This document shows positions 36,501-45,316 of a stretch of DNA of 64,000 nucleotides, piece after piece. Source of the DNA: JAUIJL01 sp965366625 (GTDB lineage Bacteria; Acidobacteriota; Thermoanaerobaculia; Multivoradales; J023); contig CBDUGP010000001.1 of NCBI GenBank assembly GCA_965366625.1, forward strand, positions 310,001 through 374,000, given 5' to 3'. The notes under the pieces are model-generated. The model worked only from the letters and a program-made list of their open reading frames with translations, was not told the DNA's origin and did no database searches. Position 1 is the first letter of the stretch; the number at the start of each line of letters is the position of its first letter. The position numbers were made by a program, and so were the translations under genes.

Positions 36501-37399
36501 GGGTCAATGGAGCTACCTTGAGCAGCGACCGTTGGATCGCCGACGGAGCTTGGCACCATGTGGTCGGCACCTACGACGGCGTCGAGCTACGTCTCTATGT
36601 GGACGGTCGACCGGACTCTGTTGTTTCGGCCGGTGCTGGAGCGGTAGAGACCGAGGCGGATCTCCTCATGGGTCGCCATTTCTTCAACCTGGATTCACCA
36701 TTCGACGGCACCTTGGACGAGGTCCGTGTCTACGGTCGAGCCTTTTCCGAGCTGGAAGCTCTCAAGCTCTACAGTTCCTCGGGCTTCGAAGGGCGTGTTT
36801 GGCAATATCGTCGCCTCGACGGTACCGACCCAGCGGCTGCCGGAATTTGGGCGATGGGCTCCGCTGTCGGTGGCTCGGTGGCACCCTTCGTCGATCTCGA
36901 TGGCGATGGGGTTGTGGACCTCTTGGTCGGCGCCCCCGAGGACGATCGCATGGGAACGGACCGCGGCACCGTGTGGATTGTGCGCCTCGGAGCCGATGGC
37001 AGCATCGTAGGTAGCGCCTCCATCGACTCCAACTCACCAGTCCTCAGCGGCCGTTTGGCCAACGGCGATCGATTTGGAGCTGCGGTCAAGGTGCTCGGCG
37101 ACATCGACGGTGATGGTCACGTCGACGTCGCCGTGGGCGCACCGGGTAACGATGATGGCGGCACGGATCGAGGCGCTGTCTGGCTGCTCTCCCTTGAGGC
37201 CGATGGCAGCGTGCGCTCGGTGAGCAAGATCGCCGACGGTGTCGGAGGCTTCGGTGGCGAGCTCGCCGACGGCGATTCTTTTGGCCATGCCCTCACTGCG
37301 ATGGGAGATCTGAACGGTGACGGTACCGTTGAGCTTGCGGTGGCGAGCCGGGGTCCGGCTGGCTCGGGCGACGTGATCTGGTTGCTCTATTTGGAATAA
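33518..37399 (+). CDS. Large secreted SBBP/PKD/LamG/FG-GAP protein
   Basis: A 1293-residue exported protein. The GTG start has an excellent AAGGAGG. After a signal peptide (ATLMVLFSSSPSSAVPSSA) come SBBP-type propeller repeats (about residues 40-480, recurring GGxGxDFG and ITGGFEQSIDFGG). A PKD domain follows (YAWDFDDDGVIDSTDQSPSH, about residues 485-570), then two LamG/concanavalin-like lectin domains (each starting GYWRFDE; about 573-775 and 887-1085) with a fibronectin-like spacer between them. Near the C-terminus are at least three FG-GAP repeats with DLDGDGVVDLLVGAPED Ca2+-binding loops. This is an adhesin or surface glycan-binding design. No peptidase motif is seen. Confidence 0.88.
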   Translation: MRQLKNFSRWLSRAAGATLMVLFSSSPSSAVPSSAAWLQQGSSQGEVLIMDVAADAVGRTVIIGRFADQMSLGSQTLTSFDGLDFFVAQMGSDGEPIWLWHAGGPGNDFGNALTVDVHGDIYITGGFEQSIDFGGTVLTSGGGRDFFVAKLASEGHLLWVRQGAGPGPTGGPDSGVTTGLDITLDAEQRVVVCGAYINSMTYDGTTFPIAGANEEGFVMQLDPDGNLIWGRPLVGSFVVYARAVVTDAASNLYVAGDFAHHNIGGNLTIDSTTVNTRGGRDIFLAKFDASGGLQWLRTAGSPSTGTQWEFAMDVQTLDSGPDSQVLLAGGFRGTASFGSQSLSTLGQDDAFLASYSAQGDLLWVRRDGGPGREFATDIATVDGKIWLSGRFEGTMSTLQLTSSGVGDIFIAEYNATGQAIDAKSAGGAGEDRPTGLALTADADLLFTGYFEGNAHFFGHDLSTPGDRDAVVGLLGKPPIASLTADFEAAPISGDSPLSVLFTDRSVAVGTEVNSYAWDFDDDGVIDSTDQSPSHLYQQPGLYSVILTISDGILLDSITRSELIQVSAPPRAEGLVGYWRFDEGAGCTITDSAGTADGHLTDCPYGGPQRVAGFIGEAVAFDGSDDGARVPATGALSFLDRLTLSAWLKHPPSSGFRALIDKRDEQIRGYDLYLDSVSRPFVRIDAATLSGQTSVADGQWHHLVATFDGDLLRLFVDGVLDAETSVGPQEIDTAADLWIGRNFAAPGSALAGTLDEVRIYNRALSDGEVMALFHFNDHSEQVDFRPPARTTGAPSGVLSVGTTETVLELHTDESAQCRFSTSEGAPFDQMTSLFATDDGQHHAAHIGGLTDGEIYRFYVRCRDLLGNTHGDDWPISFAVGPSPNIQAGLLGYWRFDEREGCLAHDFLDRHDGLLGPDCPANGPQRTDGRFGGGVKLDGLDDQLVVTGSAQSLAMLTVSAWIRHPITSEFRPIVDQRDRVDDGFDLYIDPSSRAFMRVNGATLSSDRWIADGAWHHVVGTYDGVELRLYVDGRPDSVVSAGAGAVETEADLLMGRHFFNLDSPFDGTLDEVRVYGRAFSELEALKLYSSSGFEGRVWQYRRLDGTDPAAAGIWAMGSAVGGSVAPFVDLDGDGVVDLLVGAPEDDRMGTDRGTVWIVRLGADGSIVGSASIDSNSPVLSGRLANGDRFGAAVKVLGDIDGDGHVDVAVGAPGNDDGGTDRGAVWLLSLEADGSVRSVSKIADGVGGFGGELADGDSFGHALTAMGDLNGDGTVELAVASRGPAGSGDVIWLLYLE

Positions 37400-37644
37400 C
37401 CGAGACCGTCGTTCGGCCCTTCGATCTCACTCCTCCTCCCGGCCGAGGCTGTGTGGATCGATCACGGATTGGCGTTGATGCGAACCTTGCGAGCCTGGCG
37501 AGCTTTGACCGCTGGCGGGCGGTGCGCGAAAGTCTGTCCAAACTCGCCCCAAGATGACCCCTTCTTGTCCCGGTCTGACGATCTTTTCCCCGATCTCGCC
37601 GTACCCTAGGGAAGCAAAACCGGACGATCGACGGAGGATCTGAG

Positions 37645-38079
37645 ATGACCCAGGAACGCATGCGAGAAGTCCTGACCGAGCCCTTGACCGCCGAGCACAT
37701 GGCCCGCAGGTCGAGCGAGGGTTGGATCCCGGTGGCGGTGGAGTGGCAGCGGGAGGCGGGGGCTTCGACCACTGAAGCGAAGGGGCCGAGGATTGAGGTG
37801 CCCTACGGTTTGGAGGTCGCCGAGGGAGGTGGCTACCTCCAGGAGAGTGGGGTGGAGATGGCGGTGTTGCGCCGGATTCTGTCCCAAATTGTCGATGATC
37901 GACCGCTTTCCGAGATCGCCGAGCGGCTCAGTGAGCTGGGCTCAGCCCAGCGCAACAAGGAGCCGTGGGCCCAAAGCGCGCTTTTCGAACTCTTGCCCCG
38001 GGTGATCGAGGTCGCACCGAGCATTTACGCCTCCGCCGCCTGGCAGGAAGAGCGGCGTTTTCGTCGCGACGCGGTTTAG
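37645..38079 (+). CDS. Small protein of unknown function with possible HTH
   Basis: A 144-residue protein. It starts MTQERMREVLTEPLTAEHMA with GGAGG upstream, so it is surely translated. The C-terminal half, LSEIAERLSELGSAQRNKEPWAQSALFELLPRVIE, resembles the helix-turn-helix used by large serine recombinases, where RNGKPWTQSAVFNMLPR-like sequences occur. There is no catalytic recombinase domain, so it may be a DNA-binding regulator. It stands alone; the 245 bp before it hold no recognisable feature. Confidence 0.6.
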   Translation: MTQERMREVLTEPLTAEHMARRSSEGWIPVAVEWQREAGASTTEAKGPRIEVPYGLEVAEGGGYLQESGVEMAVLRRILSQIVDDRPLSEIAERLSELGSAQRNKEPWAQSALFELLPRVIEVAPSIYASAAWQEERRFRRDAV

Positions 38080-38093
38080 GGACAACAGAAGAG

Positions 38094-38116
38094 CGGGAGG
38101 ACACGAGGCTCTCCCG
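38094..38116. repeat. Degenerate REP-like hairpin between convergent genes
   Basis: CGGGAG and CTCCCG pair around GACACGAGGCT. It resembles the stem at 9443-9463 with substitutions and sits between the stop codons of two convergent genes, so it may act as a terminator. Confidence 0.45.
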
Positions 38117-38122
38117 GGGGAC

Positions 38123-40258
38123 CTAGGAGTCAGCCTCTTGGAGGGCGGTCCCCCGAAGCTCGACCTCTTGGGGCTCGGATCCCTGGTCGGTGCGAATTTT
38201 GAGCTTACCGCTCAAGGCTCCTGCTCGGCTGGGGGAGAAGCGCAGCTGGGCGACACACGACCGGCCGGCTTCAAGAACACGCTCTGCACAGCTCTGGGTG
38301 AGCACCACATCTCCCGCGATTGGTCCGGTGATGGTCATGCTCTGAATGGTCAGCGGTGCTCGACCGGCATTGCGCAAGACCAGAGAGAGGGTCCTTTGTT
38401 GCCACTGGCGGACCGACGAAAAGTCCAGGCTTTGGGGCTCGATACTCAGGCGAGCGGAGGTGCCGATGCCGTTCACGGACACGCGATCCCGACGATCGTC
38501 GGCGCTGTGGATCACCTCCAGCTCAGCGCGATGGGGGCCGTCTCGCCGCGGGCGAAAACGGATCTGCGCACTACAGCTTTGACCCGGCGGAATGGGTGCT
38601 CGGGTGCAGCCGTCGGCGGACAATTCAAAATGCCGGGCGTCGGTGCCCAGCAACCGCAATCGCTCGACCTCCAAGTCGGCAGTTCCGGTATTTTTCAGAT
38701 CTAGGCTTTGCCAAGCCCCCGGCCGACCGACGGCAACCTCTCCGTGCGCCAATTGCGCCGGTGACAGGGCGAGGTGGGGCGCGGTTCCGGTGCCCACGAG
38801 GGGAAGGCGATGGGCGGAGGCCGCGGCGCTGTGCTCGATTTGCACCAAGGCGCCCACGGGACGTTCCAATCTCGGCTCGAAGGCGACCAGGAACGAGCAG
38901 CTCTGTTCGGGCGCCAACGATTTGCCGACACAATCCACATTTTCGAAGGGAAAGCCGGCGACGATCTCGTCGGCCTGGAATCCGAGACGATCTCCGGGAC
39001 CGGCAGAGATCTCGGGCGCCGTGACGCGGATCGAGCGGATGTCCAACGGACCGTTGCCGTCGTTGCGCAGGGTCACCCGCCGGGGATTAGATTGTTGGCC
39101 GATCCGGAGTTCACCGAAATCCAATCGTAAGGGCTGCAGCGCGAGCAAAGGGATTTGTGCCCGGCCGTGGCCGATCAAAGTGGGCGCCGGCGATGGGCTC
39201 GGGGCGTCCGCCGAGACTTCGACCGTGGCCCGGCGCTCGCCGTCGGTGGTGGGCACGAATTCGAAGGAGACCTCGCAGCTGGATTCCGGGTTCAAGGATT
39301 GTCGGCTGCACAAGTCGTGGGTGAGTACGAAGTCGGCTGCGCCGAGTCCTTGAAGCCGGATGGAGTGAACTTCCAGCGGTGCGCTGCCGCGGTTCTGAAA
39401 AACAACGGATTGGCGCCCGCCGCGATAACCCACGGTGGCTTCATTGAATTGCAAAATCGCGGGTTCCGCCCCGAGTTCGGGGGCGATGGCTTGGCCCAAC
39501 AAAGGTAGGGTCTTGGTCTTGAGCGCGTCCGGCGGGCCGGTGATCAGCTGCAGCCGAGCTTGGTGCACGCCCGCGGAGATGGGGGAGTATCGGACCTTGG
39601 CGCTGCAAGCCGTGGAGGCCTTGAGGAAAATGCCCGTGCATTTAGGGCTGGGTACCAGGCTGAAGGCTCCGGCCGGATCGTCGATGATGCTCCAGCCCTG
39701 GACCACCAGATCCGCCTCGCCGTCGTTCTGCAGTCGGGCGTCGGCTTGTCCGTGTTGGCCGACGATAACTTCGCCGAAGGAGATTAGGTCGGTGGAAAGC
39801 ACCGGCCTTGCCGGTTGCGGCTTGAGGCTGTAGCCGATGGCGATGCCCAAAGGCACCGCCGCCAAAACAGCGATACTCAGGGCGAGCAAGCCGCCCCAGG
39901 GTGACCGACGTTTGGTACCCCTGGGTCGTTCAAATGCTTTTGAGCTTCGAACCACCCGGGACCTTGGGGGCGATCGGACCTGAGGCTCGTGAGAGCCCGG
40001 CTCGTAGGAGTCCGGATGATAGGAGTCGGCGAGATTTTCGGTGGATCCAGAGTCTGAGTCGCCGCGCGCGAATCCCAGCTCGGCGGCTTCAGGCTCGGTG
40101 TCGGTCAAAGGCAGGTCCAACAGGGATCGATCACCCCCGTGAGAGGTGGACGGCGCAGGGATCTTTGGGATCGGTGGCGTCGTGCGACGCCGGATAATAG
40201 GACGATCGGAGGACAAGGCAGGCTCCTCACTGCCGTGCACGGCAGGATTGCTCAACAC
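38123..40258 (-). CDS. Membrane-anchored choice-of-anchor D (ASH) repeat protein
   Basis: A 711-residue protein with a 130-residue Pro/Ser-rich basic cytoplasmic lead, a single transmembrane helix (LLALSIAVLAAVPLGIAIGY) and then an array of about five immunoglobulin-like ASH/choice-of-anchor D domains. Each domain begins with an FGEVxVG or LxFGELRIG segment, continues with a strand like VTLRNDGNGPLDIRSI, and ends with a CxAxVRFSP strand. These occur in secreted proteins of this phylum; binding partners are unknown. The GTG start at 40258 has AAGG upstream. It converges with the small protein before it. Confidence 0.82.
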   Translation of the reverse strand: MLSNPAVHGSEEPALSSDRPIIRRRTTPPIPKIPAPSTSHGGDRSLLDLPLTDTEPEAAELGFARGDSDSGSTENLADSYHPDSYEPGSHEPQVRSPPRSRVVRSSKAFERPRGTKRRSPWGGLLALSIAVLAAVPLGIAIGYSLKPQPARPVLSTDLISFGEVIVGQHGQADARLQNDGEADLVVQGWSIIDDPAGAFSLVPSPKCTGIFLKASTACSAKVRYSPISAGVHQARLQLITGPPDALKTKTLPLLGQAIAPELGAEPAILQFNEATVGYRGGRQSVVFQNRGSAPLEVHSIRLQGLGAADFVLTHDLCSRQSLNPESSCEVSFEFVPTTDGERRATVEVSADAPSPSPAPTLIGHGRAQIPLLALQPLRLDFGELRIGQQSNPRRVTLRNDGNGPLDIRSIRVTAPEISAGPGDRLGFQADEIVAGFPFENVDCVGKSLAPEQSCSFLVAFEPRLERPVGALVQIEHSAAASAHRLPLVGTGTAPHLALSPAQLAHGEVAVGRPGAWQSLDLKNTGTADLEVERLRLLGTDARHFELSADGCTRAPIPPGQSCSAQIRFRPRRDGPHRAELEVIHSADDRRDRVSVNGIGTSARLSIEPQSLDFSSVRQWQQRTLSLVLRNAGRAPLTIQSMTITGPIAGDVVLTQSCAERVLEAGRSCVAQLRFSPSRAGALSGKLKIRTDQGSEPQEVELRGTALQEADS

Positions 40259-40327
40259 CTTGTATACGAGGCTCAGCGGCCCACGTTTGGCTTCATCGGT
40301 TTTTTCGGTGATTTCTAAGTGGAATTA

Positions 40328-41524
40328 CTACGGGTCCACGGGATCGCCGAGTGTGGCTCGGAAGAAAACGCCTTGACCCTGGATCCGAAAGCCCGGTAAA
40401 GCGGCAGGCACAAAGTAGGACGAGCCGCGGCCGAAGTGTACAGGTTCGGTTGGGGTGTGGATTTCGCCCTGTCCTTCACAGCACAGCAGGATCTGAGGTC
40501 CCGGGTCCTGGGGCAGTGCCCGGCTGTCGAACGGCTGGACTCGATCGATGGTCAACTTAGACAGTTCGAATTCCCGGGCTGGGGTTTTGAAGATCTCCAC
40601 GCCGGGAATGGGGCGCTCGACCCGCACCATGTGGGGGGTGTGGTGCTCAAAACGAACGACCCGCAGGAGTTCGTCGGGATCTACATGCTTCGAGGTGCAG
40701 CCGCCCCGCAGCACATTGTCGGAATTGGCCATCAGCTCGATGCCTAGGCCGTCGAGGTAAGCGTGCAGGATGCCCGGCCCGGTGTACATGGCTTCGCCTG
40801 GCTCGAGGGTCCGCAGATTGAGGAAGAGGGGTGCCAAGATCCCCCGATCCCCGGGGAATTCTCCTTGCATGCGTTGCATCCACCGCCGCTCGGGACCTGG
40901 ATCGTCGACCCCCAAGGCGGTCTCTAGGATCCGCCCGAGCAGATCGGAATCGAGCGCCAGAAGGCCGCTGAAGACTGCGGCCAACCCGCCCCTGGATTCG
41001 AGTTCGGCCGCCCCGGGCAATAAGCTCCCGATTTGAAAGCGCTCGAGCAGGCTGTGGATCTCCGCCGGTGGACGAAAACCGCATAACGCCGTGAACGGGG
41101 TGAGGGCGTAAATGATTTCCGGCTTGTGGTTGCGGTCTCGATAGTTGCGGTTCCGGTGCCAACGGGCAAGACCGGACTTTTCCTCGCGCTCGAAACCCTG
41201 TTGTGCTTGGTCGAGGTTGGGATGGGCTTGAATCGACAGGGGTTTCGCCGCCGCCAGAATTTTGAAGAGGAACGGCAATCGGCCTTCGAAGGTTTGGGCA
41301 GCCGCCACGCCCAGCCAAATCTCTGGATCTTGCTGCACAGCCTCGTGGAGGGGGGACCAAGAGCCTTCGATGCAGACTTCGGAGGAGGCCTTGGGATGGG
41401 CGCCGAGCCACTCCTCAGCCACGGGCTCGGGTGACTCGGGCCTTCCCAAAAATTGGGGAATCGCGGTCTTGGAGCCCCAGTCGTAGGCCATGGTCGGATT
41501 GCGGAGGGGAAGAATTCCGAACAT
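40328..41524 (-). CDS. manA: Mannose-6-phosphate isomerase, class I
   Basis: This enzyme interconverts fructose-6-phosphate and mannose-6-phosphate, feeding mannose into glycan synthesis. The 398-residue protein has the type I zinc cupin features: YDWGSK near the N-terminus, EEWLGAHPKASS, the metal-ligand segment LSIQAHPNLDQAQQGF, HKPEIIYALTPFTALCGFRP, and a later LHAYLDGLGIELMANSDNVLRGG. The ATG at 41524 overlaps the transporter stop by one base; a TTG codon precedes it in frame. The genes are therefore coupled, though their functions look unrelated. Confidence 0.92.
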   Translation of the reverse strand: MFGILPLRNPTMAYDWGSKTAIPQFLGRPESPEPVAEEWLGAHPKASSEVCIEGSWSPLHEAVQQDPEIWLGVAAAQTFEGRLPFLFKILAAAKPLSIQAHPNLDQAQQGFEREEKSGLARWHRNRNYRDRNHKPEIIYALTPFTALCGFRPPAEIHSLLERFQIGSLLPGAAELESRGGLAAVFSGLLALDSDLLGRILETALGVDDPGPERRWMQRMQGEFPGDRGILAPLFLNLRTLEPGEAMYTGPGILHAYLDGLGIELMANSDNVLRGGCTSKHVDPDELLRVVRFEHHTPHMVRVERPIPGVEIFKTPAREFELSKLTIDRVQPFDSRALPQDPGPQILLCCEGQGEIHTPTEPVHFGRGSSYFVPAALPGFRIQGQGVFFRATLGDPVDP

Positions 41525-42444
41525 CAAATATTCTCAGGCACCAAGATTCGGCGCTTGTTCTCTGCCGCCCGGTTTCGGCGCTCTTGGCTCATGTCGAGCG
41601 AGGTTTTGACGGTGGCAGCGCTGAGGATTAAGAGCCCCCCCAACAGGGCCATTCGGGTGGGAACCTCGCCGTGAAACCACCAAGTCCAAATGGGGTTGAA
41701 AATAGGCTCGACCAGTAGCAAGAGGGAGGTTTCAAAGGCCGGAACCTGCTCGATGGCGCGGGTCAACAGCCAATAAGCGACGGCGATTTGAAAGACGCCC
41801 AAGTAGAGGATCCAGGCCCAATCCGTGGGGGCTGAAGAGACCACCGGCAAAGCTAGAGGCAAGGTGGCGACAAAGGCGATCGAACTGCCGGCGACCACGG
41901 CGCGCACGGCGTCGGCTCTGGAGGCGCCCGGCGAGGAGGCCAGCCAGCGCAGACCGAGCACGGTAAGGGCCCATGAAAATCCCGCCAGCGCGCCGTAGAG
42001 ATTGCCCCGTCCCGGCTCGGGCGCCGTTGCCGAACTCGGTTGATCACCGATAAAGAAGAAAACCAGCCCGGCGGCCATGACGAGCATCAACAAGAAGTCC
42101 CGTCGTCGAGTGCGCTCACCGAGCAAGATCGGCGCCAGCACCAGGATGTAAAGGGGTGCCGACGATTGCAGGAAGATGGCGTTGGCGGAGGTCGTCGCTT
42201 TATTGGCCAGGGAGTAACAAACCAGGGTGACGGCATACACCACGCCGACAGCGAGGGTACGTCCGGTCCAAGCGCGACGGCTTTGGGGCACGAGCAGCAT
42301 CAGCGCCAGGGCTGCCACTCCACAGCGAAACCCGGCGATTTGCCAATCCGTGAGTTGGCAGCTCTTGATCCCGGTTCCGCCGGTCGAAAACAAGATGGCC
42401 GCTGCTAATAGCATCAGCCGCGGGAATATGAGCCCGGTGTGCAT
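41524..42444 (-). CDS. EamA/DMT-family transporter
   Basis: A 306-residue membrane protein with ten helices, as usual for EamA exporters. I begin at the ATG at 42444 (MHTGLIFPRLMLLAAAILFS), which fits the family length; a longer reading frame upstream is not typical and has no membrane character. TACAAT lies ten bases before this ATG, hinting at a short or leaderless message. Conserved segments include GIKSCQLTDWQIAGFR and NAIFLQSSAPLYILVLAPILLGE in the two half repeats. Substrate (amino acid or metabolite export) is unknown. Confidence 0.85.
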   Translation of the reverse strand: MHTGLIFPRLMLLAAAILFSTGGTGIKSCQLTDWQIAGFRCGVAALALMLLVPQSRRAWTGRTLAVGVVYAVTLVCYSLANKATTSANAIFLQSSAPLYILVLAPILLGERTRRRDFLLMLVMAAGLVFFFIGDQPSSATAPEPGRGNLYGALAGFSWALTVLGLRWLASSPGASRADAVRAVVAGSSIAFVATLPLALPVVSSAPTDWAWILYLGVFQIAVAYWLLTRAIEQVPAFETSLLLLVEPIFNPIWTWWFHGEVPTRMALLGGLLILSAATVKTSLDMSQERRNRAAENKRRILVPENI

Positions 42445-42565
42445 GATGAGCGAATTGTACCGGAAATTCGATCCAAGCGACGCTTGGTAACGGCGCTCGG
42501 GCAGAGCTTCTAAATGCCGTGAATAAAGGCTCTGGCCCGTTCTGGGGAGCTGCGTTGCCGCGCGG

Positions 42566-44479
42566 CTAGGCGGCGGCCGGATCAGGGATAGGAAACGCAA
42601 CCCGGAATTCCGCGCCGCCGAGGGATGCGTCTCGGTAGGTGATTTCGGCTCCTTGGGCTTTAGCGAGCATGCGCACCAGCACCAAACCCAGACCGAGACC
42701 TTCCGGTGAGTCGGCGGTAGAGCCACCTCGGGTGAAGGGACGAAAGAGTGATCTGCGCAGGGTTTTCGGCAGCCCATTGCCGTTGTCGGCCACCGAAAGC
42801 ACAACGTTCTCGGATTCGTGGCTCAGGCCGATGACGATCCGTCGGCCGTGGATGTCGCGGGTGTACTTCTCGGCGTTGTCCAAAAGGTTCTGCACGATGT
42901 GGGTGACCGCGTCGCGATCGAAACGGATCTTGGGAAGGCCTTTGCAGAGCACGAGGTCGACCTGGGCCCCGGATTCGTCGAGCGCGGGCTTTTGTCGCTG
43001 AAAAGCCTCCATCACCGCGGCTTGGAGATCACCCACCTCGGGATTGACCGTAAACCCTCCCTGCTCCAAGCGTGTGAAGGAGAGCACATTGGTCACCACC
43101 CGGCCGAGACGCTCCGCTTCACCGGCCATTCTGCGGGCGTAATCCCGGGATCGGGAGGGGTCTCCGAGGCCTTCCGCCAGCATTTCACCGTAGAGCCGTA
43201 AGCCGGCCAACGGGGTCCGTAGTTCGTGGGCGGCCGCCGCGGCGAATTGAGCCCTCTGTTGGGCGAGTTTTTCGCTGTGGAAGAACATGAACACCAGTAG
43301 CAATCCAGCGATGCCCGCACCGAGGGCTCCGAGTATGAAGACTCGCAGGAACCGGGCCTGGGCGGCTGCGGCCGCTGCTTCTGTTTCCGCCAAGTCCGAA
43401 CCGATATCCAATCGAATCTGCCACGGTGTGCCGTCGATCGGCACGGTAATGAAGCCGTCTTGCCGACCTGTGCGATTACGCGCGGACCGCGGCTCGAAAA
43501 CCGTGGGATAGGAGGAGCTGTCCAAGACACTGCTGACCGTAGAGTTGGAAACGGTGAAACCCTGCGTCCAGGTGCCGGCAGGGGTTTCGACGGCACGCAT
43601 GGCCACCAAACTGGGAAGCCCACCGACGGGCAGTGTCCGCCACTCCATCGAGGCGGTGCTGACGCTGACCAGTTTTTGCTCGGAGCTAGACCCGGTGCTC
43701 GGGTCCAGCTCCGACGAGCCCTCACTGCCTGGGTTCTCCTGGGGGCGGTTCTCCTGGGGACGCCGAAGCTTGAGGTCGGCGTAGAGATCGTTGGCGGCCA
43801 GATGCTGTCTCCAAGACGTGGAACTCAGCCATTGAATTTCGGGCTTTTCGGGGCGGCCCATGGTTTCTCTGCCGGAGCCGGCCCCGCCGAAGGGGTGAAA
43901 GAGGGGGGCGTCAGTATCTTCGGATTCGGGCTCTAGGCCGTAGCCAAGGTCGAAAAGCTCGGTGGAATCGATGGGGAAGCCGGTGTCGGCCTCCAAATCA
44001 CAGAAGATAGCCACGTCCTTAAGCTTCCATAGAAGCTCACATTGAGCCTCGTCACCGTGTTGGAGGCCGAGTTCCGGGAAGGTCTCGTTGAGAGTCGGTA
44101 GGCTCAGCTGGCCCTTTTCATCGACTTGAAAATGAGCTTCGATCAGTGGGTCGGCCTGGCTTTGGGCTAAGGGAGAAACGGAGACGGAGAGCCCTTCGGC
44201 TGCGCCTTTGGGATCGTGGAAGAGGTTCTGGTAATGGTAGAAGGGGCGACGGGACTCCGATTCCCTCAGGACCTCGAAGCGGGTGGCCAGATGCTCTGCT
44301 TGCACGACGGCTTTGCGTAACCCTTTGCCGTAGAGATTCTTTTCCGCCAGTTGGGCTTCCCGTTCAACTTGGCGCTGACCGGCGACGTACCACGAAGTGC
44401 AGGGCACGGCGACCGCGGTGAGTGTCAAGATCAGGGCAGCGGCTGTCCTGGGGTAGGCCAGTCTTATTCTGCCGCCCAT
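42566..44479 (-). CDS. Sensor histidine kinase
   Basis: A 637-residue two-transmembrane sensor. Helix 1 (AALILTLTAVAVPCTSWYV) and helix 2 (FLRVFILGALGAGIAGLLLVF) enclose a roughly 360-residue periplasmic sensor domain. The phosphoacceptor is His418 in AAAHELRTPLAG. The ATPase part has the N box (NLLDNAEKY), G1 (VADNGNGLPKT), F box (LFRPFTRGG) and G2 (GLGLGLVLVRML). The gene overlaps the response regulator gene by 16 bp, so they form a two-component system. The signal is unknown; the large unmatched periplasmic domain is the place to look. Confidence 0.93.
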   Translation of the reverse strand: MGGRIRLAYPRTAAALILTLTAVAVPCTSWYVAGQRQVEREAQLAEKNLYGKGLRKAVVQAEHLATRFEVLRESESRRPFYHYQNLFHDPKGAAEGLSVSVSPLAQSQADPLIEAHFQVDEKGQLSLPTLNETFPELGLQHGDEAQCELLWKLKDVAIFCDLEADTGFPIDSTELFDLGYGLEPESEDTDAPLFHPFGGAGSGRETMGRPEKPEIQWLSSTSWRQHLAANDLYADLKLRRPQENRPQENPGSEGSSELDPSTGSSSEQKLVSVSTASMEWRTLPVGGLPSLVAMRAVETPAGTWTQGFTVSNSTVSSVLDSSSYPTVFEPRSARNRTGRQDGFITVPIDGTPWQIRLDIGSDLAETEAAAAAAQARFLRVFILGALGAGIAGLLLVFMFFHSEKLAQQRAQFAAAAAHELRTPLAGLRLYGEMLAEGLGDPSRSRDYARRMAGEAERLGRVVTNVLSFTRLEQGGFTVNPEVGDLQAAVMEAFQRQKPALDESGAQVDLVLCKGLPKIRFDRDAVTHIVQNLLDNAEKYTRDIHGRRIVIGLSHESENVVLSVADNGNGLPKTLRRSLFRPFTRGGSTADSPEGLGLGLVLVRMLAKAQGAEITYRDASLGGAEFRVAFPIPDPAAA

Positions 44480-45144
44480 CGGTATCCGACTCCGGTAACG
44501 GTGGCGATAATTCGAGGTTGGGAAGGGTCCACCTCAATCTTCTGCCGAAGCTTGGCGATGGTCATGTCGACGGTCCGGGTTTGCAGGCTCCCGACCGTGC
44601 CCCAAACGTTTTCCAGCAGCTCGGCGCGTGAAATGCTGCGCTTTTGATGGCGATGGAGCCAACGCAGGATGCCGACCTCTCGCGCGGTGAGCGAGATGAT
44701 TTCGTCATCCCGTTGGGCTTCGCAGCGGCCGAGGTCGAATCGGCAGCCATCTGCCTCAATGATCTCAGGCTCAGAGGGCACGGATTGGATGCGGCGCTCG
44801 AAGGCTTCAACCCGTGCGAGCAGCTCGCGGACGCCAAAGGGTTTGGTGACATAGTCGTCGGCACCGGCCTTCAGACCTTTGACCTTGTCCTCCTCCGCTC
44901 CGCGAGCGGTGAGCATGAGGATGGGTAATCCGGGGCGGACGGTTCTCAGCCGCTGACAGACTTCGAGACCGTCGAGCTTGGGCAGCATCAAGTCCAACAC
45001 CACCAAGTCGAACGCTTCTTCGCGGCCGGCTTGAAATCCAGCGGCGCCGTCTGTGACCGCTGTCACTTCGTGGCCCGCGCCTTGTAGCAAATCGATCAGA
45101 CCGTCCCGCAACATTGGGTCGTCTTCAACCACCAAAACTCTCAT
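44464..45144 (-). CDS. OmpR-type response regulator
   Basis: A 226-residue protein. I place the start at the ATG at 45144, with AAGGAG upstream; an upstream in-frame extension is not needed. The receiver (MRVLVVEDDPMLRDGL, VVLDLMLPKLDG with phosphoacceptor Asp near residue 51, and ADDYVTKPF) is followed by an OmpR/PhoB winged-helix domain (LTAREVGILRWLHRHQ, VDMTIAKLRQKIE, VTGVGYRW). It is the cognate partner of the kinase that follows and overlaps it. Confidence 0.94.
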   Translation of the reverse strand: MRVLVVEDDPMLRDGLIDLLQGAGHEVTAVTDGAAGFQAGREEAFDLVVLDLMLPKLDGLEVCQRLRTVRPGLPILMLTARGAEEDKVKGLKAGADDYVTKPFGVRELLARVEAFERRIQSVPSEPEIIEADGCRFDLGRCEAQRDDEIISLTAREVGILRWLHRHQKRSISRAELLENVWGTVGSLQTRTVDMTIAKLRQKIEVDPSQPRIIATVTGVGYRWAAE

Positions 45145-45261
45145 GCACTGCTCCTTGTCGGCCGATGGGCCGAGCGTTCGTCCCCATTCAGGATACCCGA
45201 GCCGAGGGCCCGCGTCGGTAAAAGTGATGTAAGCAGAGCTATATTTTGAGGTTGGACGCAA

Positions 45262-45290
45262 AAACGCCGGATGCGGAGCATCCGGCGTTT
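45262..45290 (-). terminator. Intrinsic terminator after the 45317-46555 gene
   Basis: Thirteen bases, AAACGCCGGATGC, pair perfectly with their complement around a three-base loop. On the minus strand the stem ends in a T-run (GCGTTTTTG), 27 bases past the stop of the secreted-protein gene and ahead of the response regulator. It is a textbook rho-independent terminator. Confidence 0.9.
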
Positions 45291-45316
45291 CGTGCAGCTG
45301 CGGTTTCGAGCTGAAC

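Noticed and set aside
42445..42804. N-terminal extension of the EamA transporter
   Set aside because: The extra 120 residues are not membrane-like, overlap the two-component kinase gene end, and exceed the family length.
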